Assembly: GCA_963920525.1 (NCBI GenBank)
Contig: OY986437.1
Coordinates: forward strand, 30,671,063-30,735,062
DNA length: 64,000 bases
Source: Dichetophora obliterata
Taxonomy: Eukaryota; Arthropoda; Insecta; Diptera; Sciomyzidae
Direction of reading: 5' to 3'
The notes under the pieces are model-generated. The model did no database searches. It was given only the letters and a program-made list of their open reading frames with translations, and was not told the origin of the DNA. Both the position numbers and the translations under genes were made by a program. Shown piece by piece: positions 45,477 through 56,884 of this stretch; the first letter of the stretch is position 1, and each line of letters begins with the position of its first letter.

Positions 45477-47195
45477 CACGGTTGTCTGGAAAACTTCTTA
45501 ACCCAAAAGTTGCTTCCCTCAAAAAATTCATGTTGATATGCACTCGAGGTACCACACTTATCATATTTCTGTAAAAAAAAATAAAACTTCGTCAGGCACT
45601 TTTCATGTTAGTGTTTTAAGCCTTAAATTTTAAATAATTATATTATTATTTCTGTTTTTTTATATATTTAATGTTTAAAAGTATAGAAGTCATTTAATAT
45701 TAAACATTGAACATATATTCTGTATATATAATACAGTTGCTATTAAATAAAATAGAAATTTATGAGAAATTCATAGCACTTGAGGATCCGAAATTTTTAA
45801 TGAGAGCAGCACTTTTACATTCAGAAGATCCTGATGCTTAGTATATATATATTACATTAGTAATTAGTAAATCAAATCACGGTTGACTGGAAAATTTTTT
45901 AACCCAAAAGTTGCTTCCCTCCAATAGTTCATGTTGGTACTTTCTCGCTGTACCACATTGATAATATTTCTGTAAAAAAAATAAAAATCCGTCGGTAAAA
46001 AATAAAATTTTACGAAAATGATTAACAAAAAAAGTTCACATGAAGAAGGTTTGTCAAAAGTGCATTTAATGTCTGAATGCATAAAGAAAAAGTTGCTAAA
46101 AAATTAAACAATATTCATATACCTTTCGAGGATATTCGCTTACCTCGTGCTTTGTGTGAATCTAGCAAACGAAAATTGTACCTTTTTGATATGGAAACAA
46201 GTAGAGTGAAAAATAAATAAATTTACATGTTGTTGTAAAGCCCTAGCCTCAGCAATCGAAAACAGTCCAAATTCCAGTAGAAGACATGAGAACGTTATGA
46301 CCGAAATTGTAAAAGCTTTTAAGTCAATCACAAAAAAAAGGAAACTTTTCAAGCGAGGAGTGAAGAGCAACTTGCAGCAAATAATCATATATTAGATGAT
46401 TGTTTCAACTCCAAAAAAAAAAAATTAATATTATCACGAAAGTTAAGACTGAAAAAGTAGTATCTCAAAAAATTTTAATTTATTGCAAAGATGTGGAAGT
46501 GGAATATTGATATTGGGCATCGACAGCGGAGTAAAATTCGTAAAAGTTGGTTTTAGTGTGCAGTCAGAAGACGGATCAGATTTTAAGGAAAAACAACCAG
46601 CAAAGTAATCTTACAGCGTTTAGTTTAACAAAAAATTTAAAGTCACAGTATAAAGCGCTTACCTGTTTAACAATTTGAAAGAGCTGTAGGACTTCTTTAA
46701 ACTAAATAATCTGCAAGCACTCCTCGCGATTAATATGAAATTTGCTAACATGCTCGTTAGCTTAGGCACTCACGCCAGTGCTTAAGCCAGCCGAAAAACT
46801 GATCCTGATACTGATTCCTGAGGTCTGTAATTGACTACAAGAGTAATCACTTGTAAAGATTTTTTTTTATTTTTCTCTTTCCTTTTTATCTGTTGGATCT
46901 GTATTCAACATATTCAATATTATGTTGAGATATTCAATTATTATATTTACATAATATATGTTCAATATTTAATATCAAATGACTTCTATTCTTTTAAACA
47001 GTAAATACATATAAAACAGAATTTATAATATAATTTTTTAAAATTTAAGGCTTAGAACACTAACATGAAAAAAGCGCCCGACGGATTTTTATTTTTTTTA
47101 CAGAAATATGATTAGTGTGGTACCTCGAGTCCATACCAACATGAATTTTTTGAGGGAAGCAACTTTTGGGTTAAGAAGTTTTCCAGCCAACCGCG
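45477..47195 (+). mobile_element. DNA transposon U with ~270-bp TIRs (unclassified)
   Basis: The left (45,477-45,745) and right (46,890-47,195) ends are inverted copies sharing GGAAAACTTCTTAACCCAAA, AGTTGCTTCCCTC, ACTCGAGGTACCACAC and AAATGACTTCTAT-type blocks. A third, directly repeated partial copy of the terminal sequence sits at 45,878-46,000. The interior (46,000-46,800) carries a decayed coding sequence. Short A runs flank it, but no clear target duplication is seen. Confidence 0.65.
46005..46790 (+). pseudogene. Transposon U coding remnant
   Basis: Frames on the plus strand can be strung together only with many stops: DIRLPRALCESSKRKLYL, then LGIDSGVKFVKVGFSVQSED (46,511) followed by GSDFKEKQPAK, and INMKFANMLVSLGTHAS (about 46,729). 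The order of an Asp-Ser-x-LKV-type strand followed by a D/N-x-K-x-A-N-x-L-x-x-L-G block resembles the FIDAS...KVV and CCDLKVVGLLMG blocks of transposon S. I recognise the general look of unnamed arthropod transposon proteins but cannot name the family. Confidence 0.45.
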
Positions 47196-47218
47196 AAAAT
47201 ACAACAAAAAAACCTTTA

Positions 47219-48188
47219 ATTAGTTTTTATGATCTATTGAATAATTACATGAATTAAGATTGTGAGCTTTAGATCAAGTGAGTTTTCAAGAATGCAACAA
47301 CAACAACAATAACTCTGTATAGAGTCAATCACTTAGCTGACTAGACAGTCTGTTTCGGAAATCGCTACATATTCCTCTTCAGTAGTCTTTGAGTGATTAA
47401 GCTGTGATCAACTCACTGTTTAAACTAGCACATGAATGTACAGATCCTCTAATTCATTCTTATGAATTGTATGGCTGCTAATCATATGACACTTCAAAGC
47501 AGTAGGCCATTTTAGATCACCGCCGTGAACTCTATCAAGGGTTGCCATCTGTTCTAGTTGCTTCTTCATTTATTTCAATATTCATTGGTGTTCGATTGTT
47601 TGTCGAAATGCACCATAGAAATGAAACGAGTTTTTGCTTCGCCAGAAGCTAGTGTTCTAACTGAAAGGTGGCTGTTTTCACAACCAAATGTTCAATTACA
47701 CATGACTTTGACCGAAAAATCGATCAATTATTAGATTATTTAATTAATTTGACATTAATTAAACTTATTTGGCCGTGCTCTGCCATAGTTAAGTTAATTA
47801 GTTTTTATGATCTATTGAATAATTACATGAATTAAGATTGTGAGCTTTAGATGAATATTAAAATAAATGAAGAAGCAACTAGAACAGATGGCAACCCTTG
47901 ATAGAGTTGACGGCGGTGATCTAAAATGGCCTACTGCTTTGAAGTGTCATATGATTAGCAGCCATACAATTCATAAGAATGAATTAGAGGATCTGTACAT
48001 TCATATGCTAGTTTAAACAGTGAGTTGATCACAGCTTAATCACTCAAAGACTACTGAAGAGGAATATGTAGCGATTTCCGAAACAGACTGTCTAGTCAGC
48101 TAAGTGATTGACTCTATACAGAGTTGTTGTTGTTGTTGTTGTTGCATTCTTGAAAACTTACTTGATCTAAAGCTCACAATCTTAATTC
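47219..48188. mobile_element. Foldback element with 335-bp arms, >98% identical
   Basis: The left arm 47,251-47,584 and right arm 47,851-48,188 are inverted copies with about four substitutions and a variable ACA tract. The spacer is 266 bp. A 59-bp block (starting TTAATTAGTTTTTATGATC) occurs directly repeated at 47,216-47,274 and 47,794-47,852. AAAAAAACCTTTA flanks the unit on both sides (47,206-47,218; 48,189-48,201), like a 13-bp target duplication. It is non-coding. Confidence 0.85.
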
Positions 48189-49202
48189 AAAAAAACCTTT
48201 AGCTTATTTTTTGAGCAAAAACTGAATATTTTAGAGGTTTTTTAAAACTATATAATACAATGATTTGATGAGATAGCGGCAAATCTTTTGTTATTGCTCC
48301 AAAGTCAATTAATTGATCTTTCATACAAAGAAAAGTTGATGAAACTCAATTGAAAAATGGCCGAGACCTATTTGCTTGCAAAATCAAAACTTGAAATTTT
48401 AATACTTAGTTTTTTTTTCATTCTGAGGCGATGACCTTGCTTCAAGGAAATACGTTATACTGAGAATATCTAAATTTTTCGAGATATCTCAATTATTTTG
48501 ATGTCATTATGACTGGATTTTTTTTTAACATACCATCCGTTATATTTCTGAACCAACGACGTTTCGTACAAAAATACGTTGTTTTGAAAACATCTATAGT
48601 TTTCAAGATATCACAATAGTTTGTATCTCAAAATAACGGAAATTTTTCATTATTTACTATTTGTAAGAAATTTCGCCATTGCAATGTATATTCAGACTTG
48701 TTACATAAAAAATGCTTATTGTAGGGAAACCGAAGGAGATGGCGAAAAATCTCTGGAGTATTTTTTGCACATCTTATCAATGTCTCAAATTTCAGTTTAC
48801 ATCATGTTTTTCCATATCTTACTGTTTAGCTTTTATTTAATGAATTCCCTTTTTATGCTTATATTTCAGGTCGAAGGTCACTAATCTAAAATGCATTCAT
48901 ACTGTGCAGCCAGACCTTTCATCTGATACCTCATTCACCATTCTGCCTCTTCCTAGCCCTGAGATTACTTACTAAAATTATTATAAGTTTTCAACGTTAA
49001 TATTTCGGGTCATAAATGTACAATCTAACATGATTCGGCACATCTATGGTGCTGTGTAACTTTCGAGTGATATACATTTCATTGCCCTTATTCTAAAATA
49101 AATATCAAAAAGTGTACGACAACATTTGATGTTTGCGTATTAATATATAAGATATTTATTCTATACTAGCTGATATACCCGGTGCTACTCGAGAGTCATT
49201 TA

Positions 49203-50622
49203 GGGCTAATTTCTTCACCTCCTGCTAAGAATTGGAAGTCGTTCTAGGAGGAAATTTCTAAATTTCAAAAACAATTTTGTTTCTTCACCGACTTAGCTAG
49301 AGTTTAGAATACGATCGTTTGCTAAATTAGAAGTCAGCTAGCGTTAGCAGGCGATTTATCTGGAAGGCCAATGTTGGCCTTCTATTTACACTTGGAAAGA
49401 GGATTTTTGAGTTGGAAAGCGATTTTCGACGTTTTCTCTTTCATCAGCTTTAATTTTACTTCATCACCAGTCGATAATTTGCAATAATTATGACCTCGTC
49501 TCTATAAAATCGTGTGTGGGAGGTGGAAGATTGGAGAACAGACGACGAGATTGATGGGAGGATGAAGATGAAGAAATGCTAGTGTCGGTTCGTCAGAGGT
49601 ACAAAATGTTCCCTCGAATTAATATGGATAAATGGGACGACACCGATTTTTTATTCCGCTTTCTCATAACAAAACCCACTGCAGCGAAAATTCTAGCACT
49701 CATTGATAGTGATTTGAAATTTACCGAATTTCAAATATTGTATTGAATTGAAATAGTGTATCCTTAATACAAAATGATAATTGGTATTATTGGTCAATTA
49801 AAGGTCACGGTACATTCGGCCAATAACGCAACTTTTGATTTTGCTGCGGTTCTGCGCATTAGGTTCAATGAAGATTGCGATTGCTGATTTTGTTGGAGTG
49901 TCTGCTTCGTCTATTTACCGTATTTTGCCGTGAGTAGCCAAAGCAATTTGCAAACATTCCAAAGGTTTTGTTCGAACTCCAGGAACCGAACAAGAAACGA
50001 CTGAAGATACATATAAACAGTCTGTGTTTTTATTATAAAAGTAGCTGATATATTATTATTTATTATGTTTAGCATCAACGGCATTTTAACAAATCGCAAA
50101 ATTTCGACGCACTATCGGTGCAATTGCTTGTACTCACATTCGGATACAATCCCCGGGTGGCGAACATGCTGAGGTTTGTCGAAACCGAAAAGGTTGGTTT
50201 TCATTCAACGTGCAAACGGTAGCGTCCGCTAATTTAAAAGTGCTTGACATAGTTACTCGTTGGCCTTGGTCAAGACATGACCAGACTATTTTTAACAATT
50301 CGGTGTTGAAGCGTAAATTATAATTTTTCTGTAAATTTGTGCTACAGACAAACCGTTTTTATTTTGAATTTTATTATTATTTTCTTTTTGTGACAAAATC
50401 TAGTTCTAACTTTCCGTCAAAATGTGTCAAGTTCTTAGAAAAATAAAATTTCCCATTGGAAAAAACTACTTCTATGTTAACTCTAGAATTCGTCTTCCAA
50501 ATCAGAAGCTATAGTGAAGAAACATAAATATTTAGCAGGAGTTCTAAAATTTAGAATCCCTTCTATATAGCAGTCTTCCACGATATAGCATTCGATTTAG
50601 CAGGAGGTGAAGAAACTGACCC
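49203..50622 (+). mobile_element. PIF/Harbinger element (1,420 bp)
   Basis: The ends share TTTCTTCACCTCCTGCTAA (tips GGGCTAA and, reversed, GGGTCAG). TTA is duplicated on both sides (49,200-49,202; 50,623-50,625), the standard PIF/Harbinger target. The empty site is visible in A1 at about 8,866. It carries a decayed plus-strand transposase. Confidence 0.88.
49570..50325 (+). pseudogene. Harbinger transposase remnant, first catalytic Asp lost
   Basis: Plus-strand frames give RQRYKMFPRINMDKWDDTDF, LFRFLITKPTAAKILALID, then after decay TIGAIACTHIRIQSPGGEHA, EVCRNRKGWFSFNVQTVASA and ANLKVLDIVTRWPWSRHDQT ending IFNNSVLKRKL. This is the DDE_Tnp_4-type core of PIF/Harbinger transposases. The family has Asp in the GxIDxTH motif; here it is Ala (GCT, about 50,125), so the active site is gone. 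The second Asp (RHD) remains. Several frameshifts and stops occur, and the part carrying the third acidic residue is missing after 50,325. Confidence 0.85.
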
Positions 50623-51135
50623 TTATATAAACATTTTCACATACTTTTCTCGATTATAAGTTTTTTAAATTCTGGAATAATGAAAAACATGTTCAATTTT
50701 ATTTGTAAGTTAAAGTAATTGAACGAACTTTAATCCAAAAAAGTTTTGGAAATTTTTTGTTGTTGGTGGTTCCATCTCTTGCGGTGAGCTAATTGAAGGG
50801 GTACGAATTCAAAGAAGGGGTACGAAAAACATATTTTAAAAATTAAAAATAATTTTTATATTTACTGTAACGACCATAATTTTTGAGAAATTATGGCCAT
50901 CACAAATAGCCACAACTAGCCACCAATAACCATAGAGCACACCATAGGAGCAACCGTCAAACATGCTCGCCAAGCGTGTGTGAGGTCAACTAGTAAGGTG
51001 TAACGACACCCTCAAACCCATCAAGCTCAAGCAGGAGACATCAAGCATGCGATGCAGCCATCTTAACGAGCGATAATAAAGCTTTAAAATGGCCGCGAAG
51101 AGCTTTTACGACGAAAAGCTTTGAGAATGACAAAG

Positions 51136-51143
51136 CATAAAAG
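51136..51143 (+). promoter_or_regulatory. TATA-like box of the solo LTR
   Basis: CATAAAAG lies about 270 bp from the LTR start and some 25-30 bp upstream of a TCTGTTTGC stretch that could be the start site. It is supported only by position and motif. Confidence 0.45.
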
Positions 51144-51774
51144 GGAGTGCAGAACAGAAAATCGGTCTGTTTGCTGCAAGCCCGACAACTGTAAGTACGT
51201 GGTCCTCTGTGTTGGAAAGTATCTAATATTCATAACGCATGGTTTGGCCTGGACCTTGATTATTAGAGAAGAGTACAACTAAAGAGATTTGCTAATAGTC
51301 AAGGCATTTATGACCACACGCTCGAGTACTTCACGAGTTGCTCCGGCATAACGAGTTCCAGACAGTACGAGGACAGTGGGTAAGATCGTCAGCGCAAGGT
51401 TACATTTGCGGCCCAGTGAGCGCCGACGAACTCAACGCTATAAGGACAACGTAACGTCTAGCGTCAAACGCCCCAAGAGCCAACGACTACGAACATCGAG
51501 AGCATCCAGCACAGTCTCACTTCGGCAGTATCAAGACGGCACCGAGGAGCCCCAGCCAGCGAACTGATCGGTTTAGCTTACTACCCAGACGTACGCTTCG
51601 TTTGTCACAACTTGGATAGTGCCACTGGTCACAGGGATAACGCATGGTTTGGCCTGGACCTTCCCTGCCGCCGAGTATAACGACTCTTTGTTGTGACAAC
51701 ACTACCGTACAGGCGTGGACATTTTAGTAACCCTAGAGTGTCCATCCTGGAGTCGAAGTGTACAGCTACCACGG

Positions 51775-52200
51775 TCAGCGTCCATGGGCTCAAGCCGACC
51801 AGGCTGCAGAGTACACAGCGTCCGGCAAAACTGCAGATTTGCCCAGAAGACTGAGTTTGACACGTGCGTCATACCCAACGCACTCAGCTCAACACAACGC
51901 AGAGTACCCAGCACCCGGCAAAAACTACAGATTTGCCCAGAAAACTGAGTTTGACACGTGCGTCATAACCAACGCACTCAGACCAGCGAGACTACAGAAT
52001 ATCCAGCGTTTGGCAAAACTACAGATTTGCCCAGAATACTGAGTTTGACACGTGCGTCATAGCCAACGCACTCAGACCAGCAAGACTACGGAGTACCCAG
52101 CGTCCGGCAAAACAGTATAGTTGCCCAGAAGACTGAGTTCGACACGTGCGTCGTACCCAACGCACTCAGACTACAAAACGCAGAATATTCAACGCCTAAG
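51775..52200 (+). repeat. 94-bp tandem repeat in the LTR, each unit with CACGTG
   Basis: Four full units are phased exactly 94 bp apart. CACGTG sits at 51,861, 51,955, 52,049 and 52,143, always within GAGTTYGACACGTGCGTC and followed by CCAACGCACTCAG. A degenerate fifth (CACGTT) is at about 52,233. CACGTG is the palindromic E-box bound by bHLH factors such as Myc/Max, USF and Clock/Cycle, so the array may be an enhancer; that is inference. The open frames here follow from the repeat lacking stops. Confidence 0.85.
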
Positions 52201-52334
52201 GAAGCAACAGATTCGCCCTAAGGCAGAGGTCGACACGTTCGTCGAAATCAACGCACTCGGTCGACGCGAAAGCATCCAAGACGGGCTAGAGAGCACACGA
52301 CTCAGGTGTGCTAGAGTGTGCAACGCACAAGGGT

Positions 52335-52735
52335 GCAACCCAGCTGTATCGAGACGTGCTACGCCGCACGCGATATTGGAGACGCGCTACAGAGAGCGCC
52401 CAAAGACAACGAGACGTACTACAGAGTACGTAGTCCCAGCTACGGCGAAAACGTGCCTACGCCGCACACGACATTGAAGATGTGCTGAGAGCACGCAACC
52501 CAGCTGTATCGAGACGTGCTACGCCACACGCGATATTGGAGACGCGCTACAGAGAGCGCCCAAGGACGACGAGACGTATTACAGAGTACGTAGTCCCAGC
52601 TACGGCGAAAACGTGCCTATGCCGCACACGACATTGAAGACGTGCTGAGAGCACGCAACCCAGCTATAACGAAGACGTGCTGAGAGCGCGCCACCCAGCT
52701 ATAACGAAGACGTGCTGAGAGCACGCAAGTAAGCC
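52335..52735 (+). repeat. 160-bp and 35-bp tandem repeats in the LTR
   Basis: A unit of 160 bp starting CAGCTGTATCGAGACGTGCT at 52,341 and 52,501 contains ACGCGCTACAGAGAGCGCCC and AGAGTACGTAGTCCCAGCTA. After it, a shorter 35-bp unit (CAGCTATAACGAAGACGTGC) repeats two to three times to 52,735. Both are much richer in GC than the surroundings. Confidence 0.85.
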
Positions 52736-55145
52736 ATCACCGACAACTTAAATTCATTATTTTATTTCCTTATTTACCGCGCAGGAAGCGCCATCCTATA
52801 CGTTTTACATTTATTAAAGATAGTTCTAAGATAAAAGCACTGAAGCTAAATTTAATAAACAAGAGTTCTTGAATTTAAAATAAAACCGCTTCAGCTTCTT
52901 TATTTCTGGGTCTCAAAATAGAAATTATTTTGTGACAGGACTGCTGGTCCGGCGAGTGATACCCCAGCGTAAAACGTACCGTTACATTACTTAATCTTAA
53001 AGCTAGCAAAATTACAGTTTCAACAATATACAAATTATGGTGGGACTCAATGCGTCCTTGAGATATGCACATTTTAACATCTAAACAAAGATTTATATTA
53101 AAAAATATATTGAACTTTTTAACAAAAAAAATTTTAATGAAATAAATTAAAAAGAGCGGAGATATTGGCATTAAAAGTAAAAACTTTGATTTTCATATAA
53201 TTTTTTTCTCATTATAAGCTATCAATATTTTATGAAAAATTAGTTGTACAAAATATGATCGTACTGAAGTTTATATTAGCTACGTTATTTACATGGGAGA
53301 TCAGGATCATATGAGCGCATTTGCAAGCAACGCAAAAACAACAAAAAATCCAGCAAGTGGGCTGGACCTTTAAATTGATCCAATTCTATGTTTTTAAGTG
53401 TTGAAAGCGCAACTGTAAACGTAGATAACACTTAGCCGTTATTGACGGCTAGATGACGCTCTGACTGAAAAAACTGGCAGTAGTGCATTACTTGACATTT
53501 TAAAACTTTGATAGCAATAGCATTAACGCAAAATATTTCACAAAACTTATATGTTGCTACATAAGAACATGAGATACTCTTATGTAAGCAGAAAATAGCG
53601 CCACCTGTCTGTAATCCCAAACGTGTGGGGTTAACTTTGAAGAAACTTTTGGTAGACACCATTCGGCTATTCACCGTAAGGTGTATAGTTTGTACCCACA
53701 GTACTTACAAATGCGGCGCCATCTATCTGTGAATTTAAAGCACAGATCAAAAGCAATGTAATAATTGCGCTAACCAGATGCGCATATGTTTTATTATATC
53801 GCCATATAGCTGAAACTGGTTACATGAAAATATTATCTCGTATAGCATTCGTATTCAAAGTCATCTTTTCGATGAAATGGTGATATATATACAACATTTA
53901 AAGTACCACTGATAAAGAACTGAGTGACAACGGTGACACAATAGTGAGAAAAAATAGAGCCATCACACTAAAACAAATTTAACAGGAGGGGGCGGGGGTG
54001 GGAAGCTAAAGTAGTTAGATTACTACAAGAAAGATTTTATATAAAACAAAATGTTCGTAATTACTCTAGACACACAACTGCATTCTAAGAGATAAATGGG
54101 GACGTTCAAACTATATAGAGAATTTTAAAACAAAACTCAGTTTTATTAATAGTCTGGTATGAAAAAAATAGATTTTTAGCCATAACTTTTGATTGGAAAG
54201 AGATATTGGGGTAATTTTTTTACATAAATTATTTTTGAGACTCGTTTTTTTGTAAAAAAATATAATAACAACATTTTGGAGAAAATAAATTTCGAGAAAA
54301 AAATCAAAAGAATGATGACAAAAACAGTAAAATAATTTTTGCGCTTAGCTGGAAGAATTTTTGCAAATAAATGATATGTCATATGAAAGGTAGCCAGATG
54401 TGCAATTTTTAATTGATTTAGATTTTACAATAAAATAATTTTTGAGTAATTTTTTGAGTAAAAGTCAATATTTTGAACCTTTTTTGACATAATTATATAT
54501 CATAGTTGCACTGACTTACCGGTACAGTTCAACCTATTTTTGTGAAGTGATTTTATTGAACTTTTGAACAGAAAAAATTTGAATAAAATATACTACCGGA
54601 CAACGGAGATATTTGCATCGAAAGACCAAACTTTGATTTTCATGTCGTTTTTTCTCATTCTTAGGTAACGATGTTTTATGAAAAAGTCGTTATACTAAAA
54701 ATTTCTCCAATTTTGAAGATATCTGAGTGTTTTTGATGTCAAAATAACAAAAAAATTTTAAAATTAAATACACAAAAATCTCCGATGCTAAAAAGTTTTA
54801 TAATAACAAAATTACCGTTAGTTGAAAAATTTCAAAGGGGGCATGGCAAAAACTAAGTATGTAACATTTTAAGTTGGGATAAACTTAATATGTGTGCCTA
54901 GCTTGAGCGAATTCCGTTGAGCCGTTTAGATTTGTATTAAGGCCAAACAAACAAACAAACAGAAAATGAGTTTTATTACTATAGATCAGGGGTGGCCAAG
55001 CTTCACTCCAAGAAGAGCCGAATTCCAATAATCTGTCGTGACGGGAGCCAACATAAAAATAAACTATAAAAAACATCAGTTGGTATGGAATTTTTATTTT
55101 TTTGAATACGTCTTCAAACATACACATACATATATTTAAATTAAG

Positions 55146-56106
55146 CTATTGTTTGCTGGTAGATGGCATGTGTGTTTGTAACTTAGCCGAGCATTTTTTG
55201 AAGTTGGGTTCATAGATAGTAAGCGCGGTACGAATTAATTCCGTTAAATGTTCATTTGTGAGTTGTGAACGGTGCTTTGATTTTATAAACTTCATTGTTG
55301 AAAAAAATGACTCACAACAATATATTGTGCCGAATATGGACAGTAATCTGCTAGCAGCTTTCCTTAAATTAGGGTACTTTGATGGTGATACTAGTTTCCA
55401 AAACTCATTTGCAGATTGTGTTGAATTGTGATGCATTTTAAGACTGTGATCCTCTTGAAGTTCTATTAATTCCATTTCTCCTGTGGCACTTTCATTCAAG
55501 ATATAATGAGGAATCGATAATCCATCGTTAACTACGTCAATCTCGAATGGATTTACAAGAAAGTTTAGAGAAATCTTTAAATTATTCAAATCATCAAATC
55601 GGAAGTGAAATTCTTTAATAATTCTCCTAATTTACTGTCGTATTCACTCAGTTTTTTTTCATCAATTTTAGAGAGTCTTGTCTTCAGACGAGGAAAGTGA
55701 TTGAACATTTTTGTGTTTAAGTCGCGTTTAAACAGCTGAATTTTTTTAATAAAACTTAGAATAGTTTGAAAAAGATCAGTAATGAATTTATCTTTGCCTT
55801 GTAATGCTAGGTTGAGAGATTGCAGATGCTTCATTATATCAGTTAAGAACATACAGTCATTAATCCACTCATCATCCTTTAATTCCGGATATTTTTTTCT
55901 TTTTCTTTCAGAAAATTGCTGATAGGTTCCATTAAATCAACAAATCGGCTTAGAACATTATAGGTGGATAACCATCGCACTAGGCAGTAAAATGTTATAT
56001 CTTGAGAATGACCTTCAACGTCCAATTCTTCAAGAAAGTTCTTGAATTGGCGATGGGTTTTTGAATTCGTACGAATATAGTTAACGATTTGTAGCACAGT
56101 ATTCAT
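55146..56106 (-). pseudogene. hAT transposase, C-terminal half, frameshifted
   Basis: Three minus-strand frames join in order. First comes NTVLQIVNYIRTNSKTHRQF, with FYCLVRWLSTYNVLSRFVDL and MEPISNFLKEKEKN. Then FLTDIMKHLQSLNLALQGKD, KFITDLFQTILSFIKKIQLF and MFNHFPRLKTRL. Last are FLVNPFEIDV, ANEFWKLVSPSKYPNLRKAA and FGTIYCCESFFSTMKFIKSK with HRSQLTNEHLTELIRTA. These are the core and C-terminal dimerisation domain of hAT transposases of the type domesticated in vertebrate GTF2IRD2. Frame breaks lie near 55,590 and 55,865. The BED finger and the first third of the protein are missing, so it is inactive. Confidence 0.88.
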
Positions 56107-56261
56107 TACGTTCTCGTATTTTTTTTTTTAAATTTTACAAGTGTTAGCCATGTATGACCATTCGTACTTACAGCTAGAGTGTGTTCTGTGTGACAGTATT
56201 TTTGCCTTTTCGAATCATAACAATTAAAATAGTGAAATTTTAAATCTCTTCCGTTGTTTGG

Positions 56262-56465
56262 AAGATATGGGATTTTTTGTGGTATTTTTTAATACGCATG
56301 GGATTTTTGGTGGGTTTTTAAATGCATATGGGATTTTTGGTGGTATTTTTAAAACGCGTGGTATTTTCGTGATAATTTTTAATGGTCGTGGGATTTTTTT
56401 TGGTATTTTTTAATTGCTGTGGGAATTTTTTTTGTTTACTTTTACCATGGGAATTTTGGTGGTAT
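56262..56465 (+). repeat. Degenerate ~40-bp tandem repeat inside the hAT
   Basis: About five units of TGGGATTTTTGGTGGTATTT followed by TTAAnnnnCG, at roughly 56,270, 56,310, 56,345, 56,390 and 56,430, drifting in sequence. They fill the place where the 5' half of the transposase gene should be. Confidence 0.7.
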
Positions 56466-56884
56466 TTAATTTATGTTACTTTGGGAAAAAGGTAATTTTC
56501 GTGGGAAGTGCTCCGAATTTTGGCTGGTAACCTTGGCTACGAGACGTTGATGTTGTCGTCGACAAAAACAACAGGCATTTCGTTTTGACATTTTAACACT
56601 CATGCTTGCACACTCATACAATGCAAAGTTATGTTGATGCAGCGCAACGGAAAATATGGTACGCACTTGCAATAAAAAGTAGATTTATGCACTTTAATTT
56701 ATATTACTTGGCACTCAATAATCCATTTTTTTAAGCTTTTACAAAAAAAAAAAAAAATTAAATAAAAATAAAAAAAAATTGTATTATTAATTTTTTCATT
56801 TCTTTTCGAGAGCCGCATTCATTCATTCAAAGAGCCGCATGCGCCTCGCGAGCCGCAATTTGGCCATGCCTGCTATAGATAGTC

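Larger units (their letters stand above)
44870..49150 (+). repeat. Old, diverged A-type repeat containing two insertions
   Basis: Stretches at 45,390-45,475 (GCAGATAAATGATATGTCATA) and 48,190-48,290 (TTTTTTGAGCAAAAACTGAA) are in the same order as the corresponding parts of repeat A (GCAAATAAATGCTATGTCATA; TTTTTTGAGTAAAAAGTCAA). Between them lie transposon U and the foldback element. The limits are approximate because of divergence. Confidence 0.5.
50866..52986 (+). mobile_element. Solo LTR of a retrotransposon (2.1 kb)
   Basis: It begins TGTAACG and ends CGTTACA, flanked by a 4-bp duplication TTAC (50,862-50,865; 52,987-52,990). A1 keeps the uninterrupted TTAC (9,108-9,111). Inside are a TATA-like CATAAAAG at about 51,136 and AATAAA signals at 52,854 and 52,879, in the right order for an LTR. 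No gag/pol sequence is present, so it is read as a solo LTR left by recombination. It is exceptionally long and locally GC-rich because of internal tandem repeats. The superfamily (gypsy or BEL) cannot be told from this. Confidence 0.75.
49165..54986 (+). repeat. Interspersed repeat A, copy 3, with two large insertions
   Basis: It starts ACTAGCTGATATACCCGGTG and ends TTTTATTACTATAGAT, collinear with A1 (8,832-11,124). Two insertions absent from A1 break it at 49,203-50,622 and 50,866-52,986. The hAT at 54,987 then inserted exactly at its terminal CTATAGAT. Confidence 0.85.
54987..56872 (-). mobile_element. hAT element with GTF2IRD2/Charlie-like transposase
   Basis: The tips are CAGGGGTGGCCAA and, reversed, CAGGCATGGCCAA, and GAGCCG-rich subterminal sequence lies at both ends. 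The perfect 8-bp duplication CTATAGAT flanks it (54,979-54,986; 56,873-56,880). The C-terminal half of a hAT transposase is encoded on the minus strand. The upstream part is deleted or replaced by a degenerate tandem repeat. Confidence 0.92.

Noticed and set aside
51376..52477. Series of open frames in the LTR as a repetitive secreted or structural protein
   Set aside because: The frames shift between units, and the 94-bp period is not a multiple of three, so the repeat cannot encode a repeating peptide in one frame.
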